Origin: Akkermansiaceae bacterium
GTDB taxonomy: Bacteria; Verrucomicrobiota; Verrucomicrobiia; Verrucomicrobiales; Akkermansiaceae
Reading direction: 5' to 3'
NCBI GenBank assembly: GCA_903878115.1
Contig: CAIRGO010000151.1
Coordinates: 1 to 47,214, forward strand
Length of the DNA: 47,214 nucleotides
In this document: in pieces, positions 24,933-33,586 of the stretch
How positions within the stretch are numbered: position 1 is the stretch's first letter
Layout of the letters: every line of letters starts with the position of its first letter
Position numbers and translations under genes: made by a program
Notes under the pieces: generated by a model
Told to the model about the DNA's origin: nothing
Database searches by the model: none
The model's input: the letters and a program-made list of their open reading frames with translations, nothing else

Positions 24933-25904
24933 TCACATAATCCGCATACGAGCCAGATCCTGTGTATCCACAAGACCCACAGGGCAACCGCAATCATCCA
25001 GCACCACAACATCATCAATACGATGCGAACCAATCGTATTGACAGCCTGTACTGCGAGCGATGACGCCAGCACTGTGATTGGTTTACGAGTCATATACTC
25101 CGCTACAAAATGAGAACCGAGCTGCGAATCTTTTTGAAATGATCTAACAAAATCACCATGGGTAAACACGCCCGCCAGCTTGCCATCATCTTCTAGGATG
25201 ACACAGGCACCAGATCGAGCTTTGGTCATCGCAATCAATGCCTCGCTGACAGTTGCCGCAAGAGTCACCACCGCAAAGGAATCACCGCTGCGCATAATAT
25301 CAGAAACCTTAGTCAACAATGCCCGCCCCAGAGCACCTCCTGGATGGAAGCGAGCAAAGTCTTCTTCCGTAAATCCACGTGCATCTAACAATGCCATCGC
25401 CAGCGCATCGCCCATAACCAACATCGCAGTTGAAGAAGAAGTAGGCGCCAAATTTAGAGGGCAGGCTTCACGCTCTACAGAAGTATCAAGCACCACATCC
25501 GAGTATTCGGCTAAAGTAGAATTCATTTTTCCCGTGAGTGAAATCACTACCCCAGCAGAGCGTTTGAGAAAAGGAAGTAAATGAAGTAATTCCGCCGTCT
25601 CTCCCGAGTATGATAAGGCGATGACAGCATCTCCATCGGACAACAAGCCGAGGTCGCCGTGGAGGGCATTCTGCGAATTGAGAACGACCGCTGTGGCCCC
25701 CGTGGAGTTCAGCGTGGCTGCGATTTTATAACCAATATTGCCAGATTTTCCCACTCCGACTACGACAATTTTCCCGCGCTGATCAAGCGTCGATTGAAGC
25801 AAGGTGATTGCCAGAGTAAAAGAATCATCGAGCCGATCAGACAATGCACGCAGAGCATCACTTTCCATCGCGATGACACGTCTAGCTAAATCGATCGAAT
25901 TCAT
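24933..25904 (-). CDS. kdsD: Arabinose-5-phosphate isomerase (SIS + 2 CBS domains)
   Basis: The 323-residue protein interconverts ribulose 5-phosphate and arabinose 5-phosphate, the first step of KDO synthesis for LPS. An SIS domain (to about 185) contains GKIVVVGVGKSGNIGYKIAA, the phosphate-binding segment ALSYSGETAELLHLL and the family motif ARFHPGGALGRAL. Two CBS domains follow (about 205-260 and 270-322), with SDIMRSGD and AEYMTRKP starts. It is consistent with the lpxC-fabZ gene in the same window: this organism makes a KDO-bearing LPS. The exb operon terminator lies just upstream of its start. The CLC gene follows after 11 bases. Confidence 0.93.
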   Translation of the reverse strand: MNSIDLARRVIAMESDALRALSDRLDDSFTLAITLLQSTLDQRGKIVVVGVGKSGNIGYKIAATLNSTGATAVVLNSQNALHGDLGLLSDGDAVIALSYSGETAELLHLLPFLKRSAGVVISLTGKMNSTLAEYSDVVLDTSVEREACPLNLAPTSSSTAMLVMGDALAMALLDARGFTEEDFARFHPGGALGRALLTKVSDIMRSGDSFAVVTLAATVSEALIAMTKARSGACVILEDDGKLAGVFTHGDFVRSFQKDSQLGSHFVAEYMTRKPITVLASSLAVQAVNTIGSHRIDDVVVLDDCGCPVGLVDTQDLARMRIM

Positions 25905-25910
25905 TTTCTA

Positions 25911-25942
25911 TAAAAACCAATGCCGCCATGATCGGCGGCATT
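25911..25942 (-). terminator. Rho-independent terminator of the exb-TPR operon
   Basis: AATGCCGCC (25919-25927) pairs perfectly with GGCGGCATT (25934-25942) around a 6-base loop. On the minus strand the stem is followed by GGTTTTTAT. It lies 16 bases beyond the last TPR gene stop and just before the kdsD start, so the kdsD transcript needs its own promoter or read-through. Confidence 0.88.
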
Positions 25943-25958
25943 GATGAAGGTAATAATC

Positions 25959-26993
25959 TTATTTTCCTTTGCCAGTAGGTTTTTTCTCGTCCGGCTTCTT
26001 ATCATCCGGCTTAGGATCGGCTGGATCAGGTTTAGCAACATCTGGTTTGTATTTCAGCAATAGATTAAATTGACTAGGCAATGCTTTACCACCGCCAAGA
26101 GTGAATTGATACAAAGCTGCCACCGCTCCCGCTTCTTGAAGATGCAAGTATCCCGAAGAGCTTTTGTTTTCATCTGGTGTGCCCCATAATTTCATCGCCA
26201 ATTGAACGCCAGGATTAGCAAGGTGAATGCGCATGATAGCCTGAGCTGATTGCTCAGTGATTTCTTCCGTAGCACCAGCATCTGCTAGCATAGCAATATT
26301 GTAGGTATTCAATGCCGCTGATTCATTCTTCAATGCTTCATAGGCCTGGGCTACGCAGAAAGCTACCTGAGCACGTTGATAAGAAGGCAATTTCTCTTGC
26401 AAACGCTCCTTACCAAGAGCAACCAAACGCTCCCACGACTTGGTACGAACAGCGTCCCAAAATACGTAGATTTCCAATTGGCGTAACTGGTGCTCGCGAG
26501 TGAGACCTTCTTTGCGGAAACCTTCTAACGATTTAGCAAGTCCTTCCAAATCACCAAGTCTACGCATGCACTCTAGTTCATAGAAAGAGCCGAGAGTTGA
26601 ATAATTATTAGGCAATGAAGCAAGAGATTTGTATGCCGTTTTGCTCTGAGCAAACAGATCCTTGGCTTCGGCATATTTGCGAGCCTGATACAACTCCATC
26701 GCATCACGATAAATTTTCGGCTCGAAAATGTAGAGTCGCTCGACTTCGGAAAGATTGATATCTTTCGTATCAATGGCTTGTGCCGTTTCCTTATAACGAA
26801 CTTGGGCAATCGTGCCAGCTATGAGGAAGATTTTCTCAGCAGGTTGATCCTTAAAGATCAGCATGCCAGTTGGCATCTCTGGACCAGTAGCTACCGGAGG
26901 CGCCGCGGGTGCAGCAGGTGCCGCTGGAGTTTGAGAAAACCCTTGAATGGTTAGGAAAGGTAGAATCGCAAGAGCGGAAAAAAATTGTTTCAT
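25959..26993 (-). CDS. Secreted TPR-like protein of the exb operon
   Basis: The 344-residue protein has a signal peptide (MKQFFSALAILPFLTIQGFSQ) followed by a Pro/Ala linker. A beta-rich part (about 44-65, TGMLIFKDQP) precedes helical repeats with TPR-like pairs (YRDAMELYQARKYAEAKDLF and others) to about 275. The C-terminus is a polar tail rich in Pro, Asp and Lys. Such proteins follow Exb genes in many verrucomicrobial genomes (from general knowledge), with unknown function, probably periplasmic scaffolding. It follows the large TPR gene after 30 bases and precedes the operon terminator. Confidence 0.75.
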   Translation of the reverse strand: MKQFFSALAILPFLTIQGFSQTPAAPAAPAAPPVATGPEMPTGMLIFKDQPAEKIFLIAGTIAQVRYKETAQAIDTKDINLSEVERLYIFEPKIYRDAMELYQARKYAEAKDLFAQSKTAYKSLASLPNNYSTLGSFYELECMRRLGDLEGLAKSLEGFRKEGLTREHQLRQLEIYVFWDAVRTKSWERLVALGKERLQEKLPSYQRAQVAFCVAQAYEALKNESAALNTYNIAMLADAGATEEITEQSAQAIMRIHLANPGVQLAMKLWGTPDENKSSSGYLHLQEAGAVAALYQFTLGGGKALPSQFNLLLKYKPDVAKPDPADPKPDDKKPDEKKPTGKGK

Positions 26994-27023
26994 AAAATAG
27001 TTTCGTTAGATGTTAGTGAATGA

Positions 27024-30017
27024 TTATTTTTCAGCCGCTTCTTTCTTCTGTTGTGCCGCAGACTTAATGCCTGGGCGAGCTTCATACTCTTTTACTTGTT
27101 GTTCGATCGATGACCACAATTCTTTCTCTTCCTGACTCATTTTGTCATAGATTCGACGGGTAAATTCAATGTATTGTTGGCCGCCATTGTAGGCACCTTG
27201 TTGATCGCCTACTTTATCACCTACCGAAGGAGTATTGCGTTCCCACATCAATTCCATCCAACGTTTTACCGCAGGCGCTGACACCGAAATTAAACCCATT
27301 TGGCCACCCGTGTAGAGCTGAGCATAGGCTGCGAGGGCGTCGTTGATCGAACCTGTTTTTTCATAGGATTGCGCGAGTAGCAGACCAACCGCTCCGGTAT
27401 AAGCTGTGAAATTGTTCGTTTTCTTATCGAAATACATCTTCGCTGCTTCGTTCACTTTGCTCCATTCACCCTTAGCTGCGAGGAATTCCACTTTGCGAAA
27501 GAGTGCTTTTTCGCGTTGTTTTTTCTCCTCTGATTTTTCGTAAACTTCCGTCAAATCTTTGATGGCAGCATCAAGATCAGCAGGAGCTTTAGAACGACCT
27601 AACACATCAGCGCGACCGAACATGGCTTCGAACTTGAAGCCGCCTTTTTCACGCGCCAATGCTTCCGTATAATACGTCAGCGCCTCGCGAGGAGAACCAG
27701 TTCTTTCGCGAATGAAATCGCCCACCCGAACGAGAATGAACGAGGTGAGTTCTTTCGGAGCGAAATCGTTTTTGAGTTCTTGGAAGAGAACTTTGATCAT
27801 CGATTCGCCCTTGGCTTTTTCTGCGTCGTCTTTTGACTTCTTAATCACTTCTTCATACACACCGATCACCGCCATGCGCAACAGCGCACGTGCTACTTTG
27901 TCTTTGGCCTGGATTTTAGGGAAATCGTAGTAATGAATCTTCAGTTCTTCTGGTGTATGTTTGGTCAAATAGAAATCAGTGTAAGAGCCGATTGCTTCTT
28001 CAAGACCGTAGGCATTGGGATCACCCGCCATTTCAGCGATCACGTCACGGATGCGGTCAAGACCTTCGTCACCGCGGCCAACGGCATCAAGTGCATAAAT
28101 TCCCGCAACAGAAGCTTGGGTGCGATATGGTGAGCCAACAGCGTATTCTTTCCAGAATTTATCAATCCATGGCACCGCGTCTTTGATCTTAGGATTTGGT
28201 TCTTTAGGGCTACCTTTTTCGCCTAACATAGCGAGGAGCAGATAAACTGCTTCACCAGCAACCATTTTATTTCCTCGGCGTTCTGCAAGTTCCAGACCTT
28301 TTTTGTAATAGGTTTCTGCTTCGTCTCTGCGTTTTTCCGATAGATGCACATTTCCTTTTAGGTTAAATGCCAGATCGAGCACTTCGGTTTGAGGAAATTC
28401 TTTTTCCAAGCGATCCAGTTTTTCCATCGCAGGAACATATTCATTGTCTGCGTAATGACAAGTGGCACGGTCAAACAGAGCAAATGGCAAATATGGATTC
28501 TTGCCGGCTTCAGGAAACTCTTTGAGGAAAGCGTCAAGTAATACTGCCGCTTTGTCCCACACTTGCAGTTTTGCTAAGTTTGAAGCTTGGAAGAACAGCG
28601 CAGCTTGGCGAAACTTGGATTGCTTATAGTCACTCGCATGTTGATCAAGCAGCGGTTGTGCTTTGTCGTATTGTCCAGTGTAGTAGTATGAGCCACCAAG
28701 GCAATGAAGGCAGATATCGTGTTGATCAGAGGGCTTCTCTAATTTATCGATGATCACGGTAGCAACTTCGATGCATTTTTCATACTCACCTTCGTAGAAT
28801 AGCGAGGTCAACATCATCCGGCGAACAGCAGGAACGTGTTCCGAATTAGGAAATACTTTTAAGAAGACTTGACCATATTTTTCCGTGATCAGCACCTCAC
28901 CTACCAGCGAACTGGTGCGGACTAGTTGGAATAGATTATTTTCGCGCTTCTCATGCTTAGGGTAGCAAATTTCTAGGGTTTCATAAGCGGCAAAAGCACC
29001 GCGAGCATTGCCATTTACTTCATGAATGTAAGCAAGAGCCAGCAACTGTGTGCACTCAGGATTTTTTGTTTCGCGACTCGCTCCCACAATCGCAGCTTCT
29101 GCTGCTTTGAGTTTTTCAGCGACGATCGTGCGTGAGCCATCTTCCATCCCTTTACGACTGCCAAGTGAATCGAGTCGTGATTTAAGGTCTTCCAGAGTGA
29201 CTTCTGTGGCTGAAACCATTTGATATAGAGTAATCGCTGCACGCTCCATCTGTGCACCGTATGCATCGGCAGCCAGCTTCAAGAAGAGACGATTGAATTC
29301 CTGCATTTCAAATGGCTCGATGATAATATCAGCGCGATTCTTGGCGATGAAATCCAACAATGACTGTTCCGTGCGTTTTTCGATAACCGCTGTGACAAAT
29401 GCCTGGAAGCTCGCGACAATACCAGCATCAGGAGTAGGGAAAACCTCCTTGTTTTTGATGGCAATCTCCAGGTTTTCCATGCCCTCAGGAAGTTTGCCTA
29501 ATTTAAAGTAGCAGATCGAGAGGTTGATATGAAAAGCACCTCGTGAGTATAGATCCTTACCGCGTTCCTTGCTGCGCTCTTCGAGGAATTTTTTATACTG
29601 ACGAATGGCTAGGTCAAATTGCTCCGCGCCGAGAGCTGCGTCAGCCCATTTGAGCAAAGCCATTTTATGATAAATGTTGCCACCGCCATCTTTATCAGGG
29701 GCGTAGTCGCGATAGCATGTTTCAAACGATTTCATCGCGGCATCGAACTGATTCAACTTTGCCTCGCAGACGCCACGACGGTACCAGATGACCCCGAACT
29801 GTGATCCATACAATGTTTTAGCATTTTTCACCCTGTCAGTCGCATCAGTAAGCATGGCCAGAGCTTCCGCCCACTTGCCGGCATTCATCGCAGTGAGTGA
29901 GTTGGTCACCGCTGTGCCAACATCGACACCACCTTGTGCATGAACGAGTGGTGAAGCAAATAGCATCATAGCGGCAGCAGCGAAGAAAAATTTGTTTAAT
30001 TTTGATGAGATTTTCAT
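27024..30017 (-). CDS. Large secreted TPR-repeat protein of the exb operon
   Basis: Starting at 30017 (MKISSKLNKFFFAAAAMM) gives 997 residues with a signal peptide cut near VHAQ. The rest is a nearly continuous run of tetratricopeptide-like helix pairs (for example FDAAMKSFETCYRDYAPDKD, YDKAQPLLDQHASDYKQSKF, RDEAETYYKKGLELAERRGN). This is an alpha-solenoid expected to bind partner proteins in the periplasm. The longer frame to 30113 lacks a signal at its start. It lies behind two exbD genes in the same direction and is probably the effector or scaffold of the energised complex. No catalytic domain is seen. Confidence 0.82.
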   Translation of the reverse strand: MKISSKLNKFFFAAAAMMLFASPLVHAQGGVDVGTAVTNSLTAMNAGKWAEALAMLTDATDRVKNAKTLYGSQFGVIWYRRGVCEAKLNQFDAAMKSFETCYRDYAPDKDGGGNIYHKMALLKWADAALGAEQFDLAIRQYKKFLEERSKERGKDLYSRGAFHINLSICYFKLGKLPEGMENLEIAIKNKEVFPTPDAGIVASFQAFVTAVIEKRTEQSLLDFIAKNRADIIIEPFEMQEFNRLFLKLAADAYGAQMERAAITLYQMVSATEVTLEDLKSRLDSLGSRKGMEDGSRTIVAEKLKAAEAAIVGASRETKNPECTQLLALAYIHEVNGNARGAFAAYETLEICYPKHEKRENNLFQLVRTSSLVGEVLITEKYGQVFLKVFPNSEHVPAVRRMMLTSLFYEGEYEKCIEVATVIIDKLEKPSDQHDICLHCLGGSYYYTGQYDKAQPLLDQHASDYKQSKFRQAALFFQASNLAKLQVWDKAAVLLDAFLKEFPEAGKNPYLPFALFDRATCHYADNEYVPAMEKLDRLEKEFPQTEVLDLAFNLKGNVHLSEKRRDEAETYYKKGLELAERRGNKMVAGEAVYLLLAMLGEKGSPKEPNPKIKDAVPWIDKFWKEYAVGSPYRTQASVAGIYALDAVGRGDEGLDRIRDVIAEMAGDPNAYGLEEAIGSYTDFYLTKHTPEELKIHYYDFPKIQAKDKVARALLRMAVIGVYEEVIKKSKDDAEKAKGESMIKVLFQELKNDFAPKELTSFILVRVGDFIRERTGSPREALTYYTEALAREKGGFKFEAMFGRADVLGRSKAPADLDAAIKDLTEVYEKSEEKKQREKALFRKVEFLAAKGEWSKVNEAAKMYFDKKTNNFTAYTGAVGLLLAQSYEKTGSINDALAAYAQLYTGGQMGLISVSAPAVKRWMELMWERNTPSVGDKVGDQQGAYNGGQQYIEFTRRIYDKMSQEEKELWSSIEQQVKEYEARPGIKSAAQQKKEAAEK

Positions 30018-30062
30018 GGTATCAAAGGATGTGAATTGGATAAAAAAGGAAGACAAAAAACA

Positions 30063-30106
30063 ACCGGGGCGCATTATCCGCAGGGGCGCGGACGGGCGGC
30101 CCCGGT
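30063..30106 (-). other. GC-rich hairpin between exbD and the large TPR gene
   Basis: ACCGGGG (30063-30069) pairs with CCCCGGT (30100-30106), and an inner TCCGC/GCGGA stem fits inside. It has no T run on the minus strand. It sits in the 109-base space between the second exbD and the large TPR gene and may stabilise or stop part of the mRNA. Confidence 0.5.
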
Positions 30107-30126
30107 CAATCAAAGTAGAGAATCAA

Positions 30127-30591
30127 TTAGTCAACTAAGTCAGTAAAGGTAACGGAGCTAATATTGGCACCAACAAGAGCATTGAGAACGTCAATCACGC
30201 GTTGCTGGTTCGCACCGCCGTCCACCCACATTTGCACCAAAGGTTTTTTATCACCAGAGTTAGCACCCGCTACATAGAGACGCAGAAGATCGGAGAGCAT
30301 CGGCACGGCACGTGAGTCAACATCGGTATCGAGCATTTGCTGGCTGGAGCCTGCACCAGCGTAAATCGCGCCGTTGGCATCGATTTTAATGAAAAGTGGT
30401 TCGATATCTGGCATGTCGGCATCGCTAGGTGCAGCGGCAGGAAGTGCCAGAGGAACATCCACTTCTTTTTTCTGAATAGTAGTAGCAACGATGAAGTAAA
30501 TCAACAGTAGGAAACAAACGTCAATGAGTGACGAAATGTCGAGTTGCGGATCTGGTTCCTCATCTGCTTGATATTTTCTGTGGCGAGCCAT
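30127..30591 (-). CDS. exbD: ExbD/TolR family protein (second in operon)
   Basis: The 154-residue protein has a short cytoplasmic N-terminus, one membrane helix and a periplasmic domain. The helix carries the family's functional aspartate, D24 in DISSLIDVCFLLLIYF, which is part of the proton path with ExbB. The periplasmic part contains the usual beta/alpha pattern (EPLFIKIDANGAIYAG and GGANQQRVIDVLNAL). It differs clearly from the first exbD and probably forms a heterodimer or a separate complex with the same ExbB. It lies 21 bases downstream of exbD number one. Confidence 0.9.
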   Translation of the reverse strand: MARHRKYQADEEPDPQLDISSLIDVCFLLLIYFIVATTIQKKEVDVPLALPAAAPSDADMPDIEPLFIKIDANGAIYAGAGSSQQMLDTDVDSRAVPMLSDLLRLYVAGANSGDKKPLVQMWVDGGANQQRVIDVLNALVGANISSVTFTDLVD

Positions 30592-30612
30592 ATAGGTGTT
30601 TTTTCTAAAGGT

Positions 30613-31059
30613 TTATTTGTCAGTTACAAAGGTAGCGAACATGACCAAATCCACACCTGCTTTGGCAGAGTTGGCGATCACTTTGCGGGAGTGTTTGAAC
30701 ACAGCACTTTTATCGCCGCGTAGATGTAATTTTGATTTAAAGCCGCGCAAGTCATTTGCTTCTTTGGTGCGTTTAACTAAATCAAAAATGTCTTCGTCAG
30801 AGGCTAAAACAATCCCTGTTTCAGTGGTATAACTACCATCCTCATAAACGTTGACCACAATCCGTCCATTTTTGTCTTCCTGCTTTTTACCGAAGCCCGC
30901 GATCGGAGGTCTGATTTTGGGGTCCTGCTTCACAATGGCCACGTTGGAGTTAACAACGAAGAAAATGAGCAGAAGGAAGACCATGTCGATCATCGGCGAC
31001 ATATCCAGAGCACAATTATCATCCGAGGCCGCATTGGCATCACGCAATTTTGACGACAT
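30613..31059 (-). CDS. exbD: ExbD/TolR family protein (first in operon)
   Basis: The 148-residue protein shows one N-terminal membrane helix with the conserved aspartate D25 in LDMSPMIDMVFLLLIFF. The periplasmic part has IVVNVYEDGSYTTETG and HLRGDKSAVFKHSRKVI, matching the ExbD periplasmic fold. It is the closest of the two to classical ExbD. With ExbB it converts proton motive force into mechanical motion. A strong hairpin in the 81-base gap separates it from exbB. Confidence 0.9.
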   Translation of the reverse strand: MSSKLRDANAASDDNCALDMSPMIDMVFLLLIFFVVNSNVAIVKQDPKIRPPIAGFGKKQEDKNGRIVVNVYEDGSYTTETGIVLASDEDIFDLVKRTKEANDLRGFKSKLHLRGDKSAVFKHSRKVIANSAKAGVDLVMFATFVTDK

Positions 31060-31098
31060 AAAAGTATGGTTTTAATTTGTGAGACATTGAGCAATCTC

Positions 31099-31123
31099 GC
31101 TGCTGAAACCTGAATTCAGCAGC
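31099..31123 (-). other. Strong hairpin between exbB and exbD
   Basis: GCTGCTGAA (31099-31107) pairs perfectly with TTCAGCAGC (31115-31123) with a seven-base loop. No T run follows on the minus strand, so it is likelier a stability or processing element than a terminator. Confidence 0.6.
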
Positions 31124-31140
31124 AGCATGCTCACAGATGG

Positions 31141-31941
31141 TTAAACGGCGATGCCTTCTGGAATCTTAGCATAAATTGTATCAGCATTCACTGTGGCAGT
31201 GGCAGCGTTGAGCATTTCCTCTGCAGCATGGATCGAATCGGTAGTCAATTGGCTCAATTTATTTTTAAAGAAGAAGAACATACTGATGCAGGGAATCGCA
31301 TTAACTAGACCCCAGAGAGTCGTCAACAACGCAACCGAAATGTCACCAGCCAACTGGGAAGGGTCAGCGGAGCCGGTTTCACCGAGTGTACCGAAGCAAC
31401 CTACCATCCCGATAACCGTTCCAAGCAGTCCTAACATCGGCGAAGCTTGAGCACAAAGTGAGATGTAGTTGATCAAGGTCATCGATTTACGTGTCTCATT
31501 GGTGCTGAAGTCTGCCATGGCATCTTCTACTTGGTCACGTCCGAGATCTTCCGGACGGGTGGCGTCGATATTAGCAAACGAATAGGCAATCAAACGACCC
31601 AAGTAGCTAGGATGTGATGCTGCCAACTCAATAGCGGAGCGAACGCGCACGTTTTGCATGTGATCCATGAGGGCATTCTTCAAATCATCGGGGCAATACT
31701 TGGCTTTCGTCAAGTTCATGAACAAGAAAATCGTGAGACCTATAAAGGCCACGATCGCGGCACCGATGAACAACATCGTTGGACCACCATCAATTACCCA
31801 TTTTTGAAGTAGGCTCTTTTTCGCTCCTACAACTTTCACAGCATCTGCAGCTTGTGCAAACAAGCAAGGCATGGTGATCAAAGTAGTGGTGAGGATAGTG
31901 GCTACGAATTTGTTTCGTGAAGTAGCAAGTTTATCAATCAT
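31141..31941 (-). CDS. exbB: ExbB/TolQ/MotA-type proton channel subunit
   Basis: The 266-residue protein has an N-terminal cleavable-looking signal segment (KFVATILTTTLITMPCLFAQA), as seen in longer ExbB proteins. It then has three membrane helices (about 54-76, 155-182 and 198-222). The hallmark SPMLGLLGTVIGMV (167-180) and the following LLTTLWGLVNAIP are family signatures. ExbB pentamers around ExbD use the proton gradient. No TonB gene and no TonB-dependent receptor are in this operon; the partners are the TPR proteins. The gene is divergent from uxaC across 220 bases that should hold both promoters. Confidence 0.93.
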   Translation of the reverse strand: MIDKLATSRNKFVATILTTTLITMPCLFAQAADAVKVVGAKKSLLQKWVIDGGPTMLFIGAAIVAFIGLTIFLFMNLTKAKYCPDDLKNALMDHMQNVRVRSAIELAASHPSYLGRLIAYSFANIDATRPEDLGRDQVEDAMADFSTNETRKSMTLINYISLCAQASPMLGLLGTVIGMVGCFGTLGETGSADPSQLAGDISVALLTTLWGLVNAIPCISMFFFFKNKLSQLTTDSIHAAEEMLNAATATVNADTIYAKIPEGIAV

Positions 31942-32043
31942 AGGATTATTTTTTGGTGGTTAATGTGTGCGCGATGTTTCTTTGTCATTTTAAGGCATTC
32001 GGCAAGAAAGAATTTTGAATATTTTCACATCGTGATTTCTTTA

Positions 32044-32075
32044 TTGACAAATTACTAACGTATATTGCGTATATT
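32044..32075 (+). promoter_or_regulatory. Divergent control region with -35-like box and direct repeats
   Basis: TTGACA at 32044-32049 is a consensus -35 box, but no good -10 box lies exactly 17 bases away; TATATT at 32070-32075 would give 20. CGTATATT occurs twice in tandem (32059-32066 and 32068-32075, 9-base period), which could be a regulator-binding site between exbB and uxaC. This is suggestive only. Confidence 0.3.
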
Positions 32076-32161
32076 ACTTTGATAAATTTTTCGAAATATA
32101 CGACCTAATGTGCGCGTATGGTCTTGATTTGTTGGAATAGACGAGTCACATTTTTTGCCCG

Positions 32162-33559
32162 ATGAACTACCTGCACGACCATTTTTTTCTCCACAGTGCC
32201 ACCGCCCAACGCCTGTTTCACGAAGTTGCGAAAAACGCACCGATCTACGATTACCACTGTCATCTGTCACCTCAGGAAATTGCGAGCAACCATCGATGGT
32301 CGAATATCTCCGAGCTTTGGTTAGGCGGCGATCACTATAAATGGCGATTGATGCGCGCCAATGGAATCGCTGAAAAATTCATTACTGGCGATGCTAGTCC
32401 GCGGGAAAAGTTCCAAGCGTGGGCGGAGACAGTTCCGCAGACATTACGCAATCCCATGCATCACTGGGTGCACCTAGAGCTGCGCCGATATTTTGGCATT
32501 GAAGAATTACTCTCCCCTGCCAGCGCGGAATCGATTTGGCAACGATGCAACCAATGGCTCGCAGAATCATCATTTTCTGTGCACGGGATATTAGAGCAAT
32601 TTGACGTGCGCATGGTCGGAACCACAGATGATCCTGCGGATCCTTTGGCTGACCATCGATTGATTGCTCAATCATCACTTACCACCAAGGTGCTACCGAC
32701 GTTTCGACCTGACAAAGCATTTGCGCTAGATAACCCGACTGCTTATCGCGCATGGTTGAAGAAATTAGAGAATACAGCACAGTGTGAAATCAACTCGCTT
32801 CCTGATTTATGCGCGGCACTGCGTCAGCGCCACGATGATTTCCATGCTGCTGGGGCGCGCATGTCCGATCATGGATTGGATCGCTGCCCGGCAATTCACT
32901 GTGATGAAGCAGATGCCGCAGCCATTTTTTTACGTGTTTTTGCGGGCGAAAGAGTCAACGCCGAAGATAAGGAAAAATTCATCTTTTTCCTGATGGTATT
33001 CTTTGGTCAACTCGATGCAGAAAAAGGTTGGACCAAACAACTTCACCTAGGGCCTTTCCGCAATGTCAATTCACGCATGGCTTCCCTCTTAGGTCCGGAT
33101 AGTGGATTCGACACCATCGGCGATACGGCACAAGGAGCAGGTCTGGTTTGCTATCTGGATGCACTCGCATCACGCGACAGTTTACCCAACATCATTCTTT
33201 ATAATATTAATCCGCGCGATAATTATTTATTCTCAGCGATGACCGGCGCATTTCAGGATGGAACAGTGGCGGGGAAAATACAATTTGGCTCCGGTTGGTG
33301 GTTTCTCGATCAAAAGGATGGCATGGAGCTACAGTTAAATGCTCTCTGCTCAACCGGCTTGCTTTCTCGTTTCATCGGCATGCTCACGGATTCGCGTAGC
33401 TTTCTATCATTCCCTCGTCATGAGTATTTCCGTCGCATCTTATGCAACATGATTGGCAACGAAGCTGAACGAGGCGAACTCCCTGATGACTTTGACACGC
33501 TCGCTGAATTAGTAAGCAATGTTTGTTCGGGAAATGCTCAGCGCATTTTATCTCGTTAA
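32162..33559 (+). CDS. uxaC: Glucuronate (uronate) isomerase
   Basis: The 465-residue protein has the usual UxaC length and converts D-glucuronate to fructuronate or galacturonate to tagaturonate, the first step of uronate catabolism. Family marks are the amidohydrolase-like metal site YDYHCHLSPQEIA near residue 28, WLGGDHYKWRLMRANG, GTTDDPADPL, and a C-terminal FIGMLTDSRSFLSFPRHEYF. It suggests use of pectin or uronate-containing polysaccharides, but no other uxa/uxu genes are present in the window. The CAP-domain gene starts 27 bases downstream. No Shine-Dalgarno sequence. Confidence 0.95.
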   Translation: MNYLHDHFFLHSATAQRLFHEVAKNAPIYDYHCHLSPQEIASNHRWSNISELWLGGDHYKWRLMRANGIAEKFITGDASPREKFQAWAETVPQTLRNPMHHWVHLELRRYFGIEELLSPASAESIWQRCNQWLAESSFSVHGILEQFDVRMVGTTDDPADPLADHRLIAQSSLTTKVLPTFRPDKAFALDNPTAYRAWLKKLENTAQCEINSLPDLCAALRQRHDDFHAAGARMSDHGLDRCPAIHCDEADAAAIFLRVFAGERVNAEDKEKFIFFLMVFFGQLDAEKGWTKQLHLGPFRNVNSRMASLLGPDSGFDTIGDTAQGAGLVCYLDALASRDSLPNIILYNINPRDNYLFSAMTGAFQDGTVAGKIQFGSGWWFLDQKDGMELQLNALCSTGLLSRFIGMLTDSRSFLSFPRHEYFRRILCNMIGNEAERGELPDDFDTLAELVSNVCSGNAQRILSR

Positions 33560-33586
33560 CCTTTATGACAACTATACGTATCTAAC

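Noticed and set aside
24921-24993. Fluoride riboswitch before the CLC gene
   Set aside because: The space between kdsD and the CLC start is 11 bases and the upstream sequence is coding, so no riboswitch fits.
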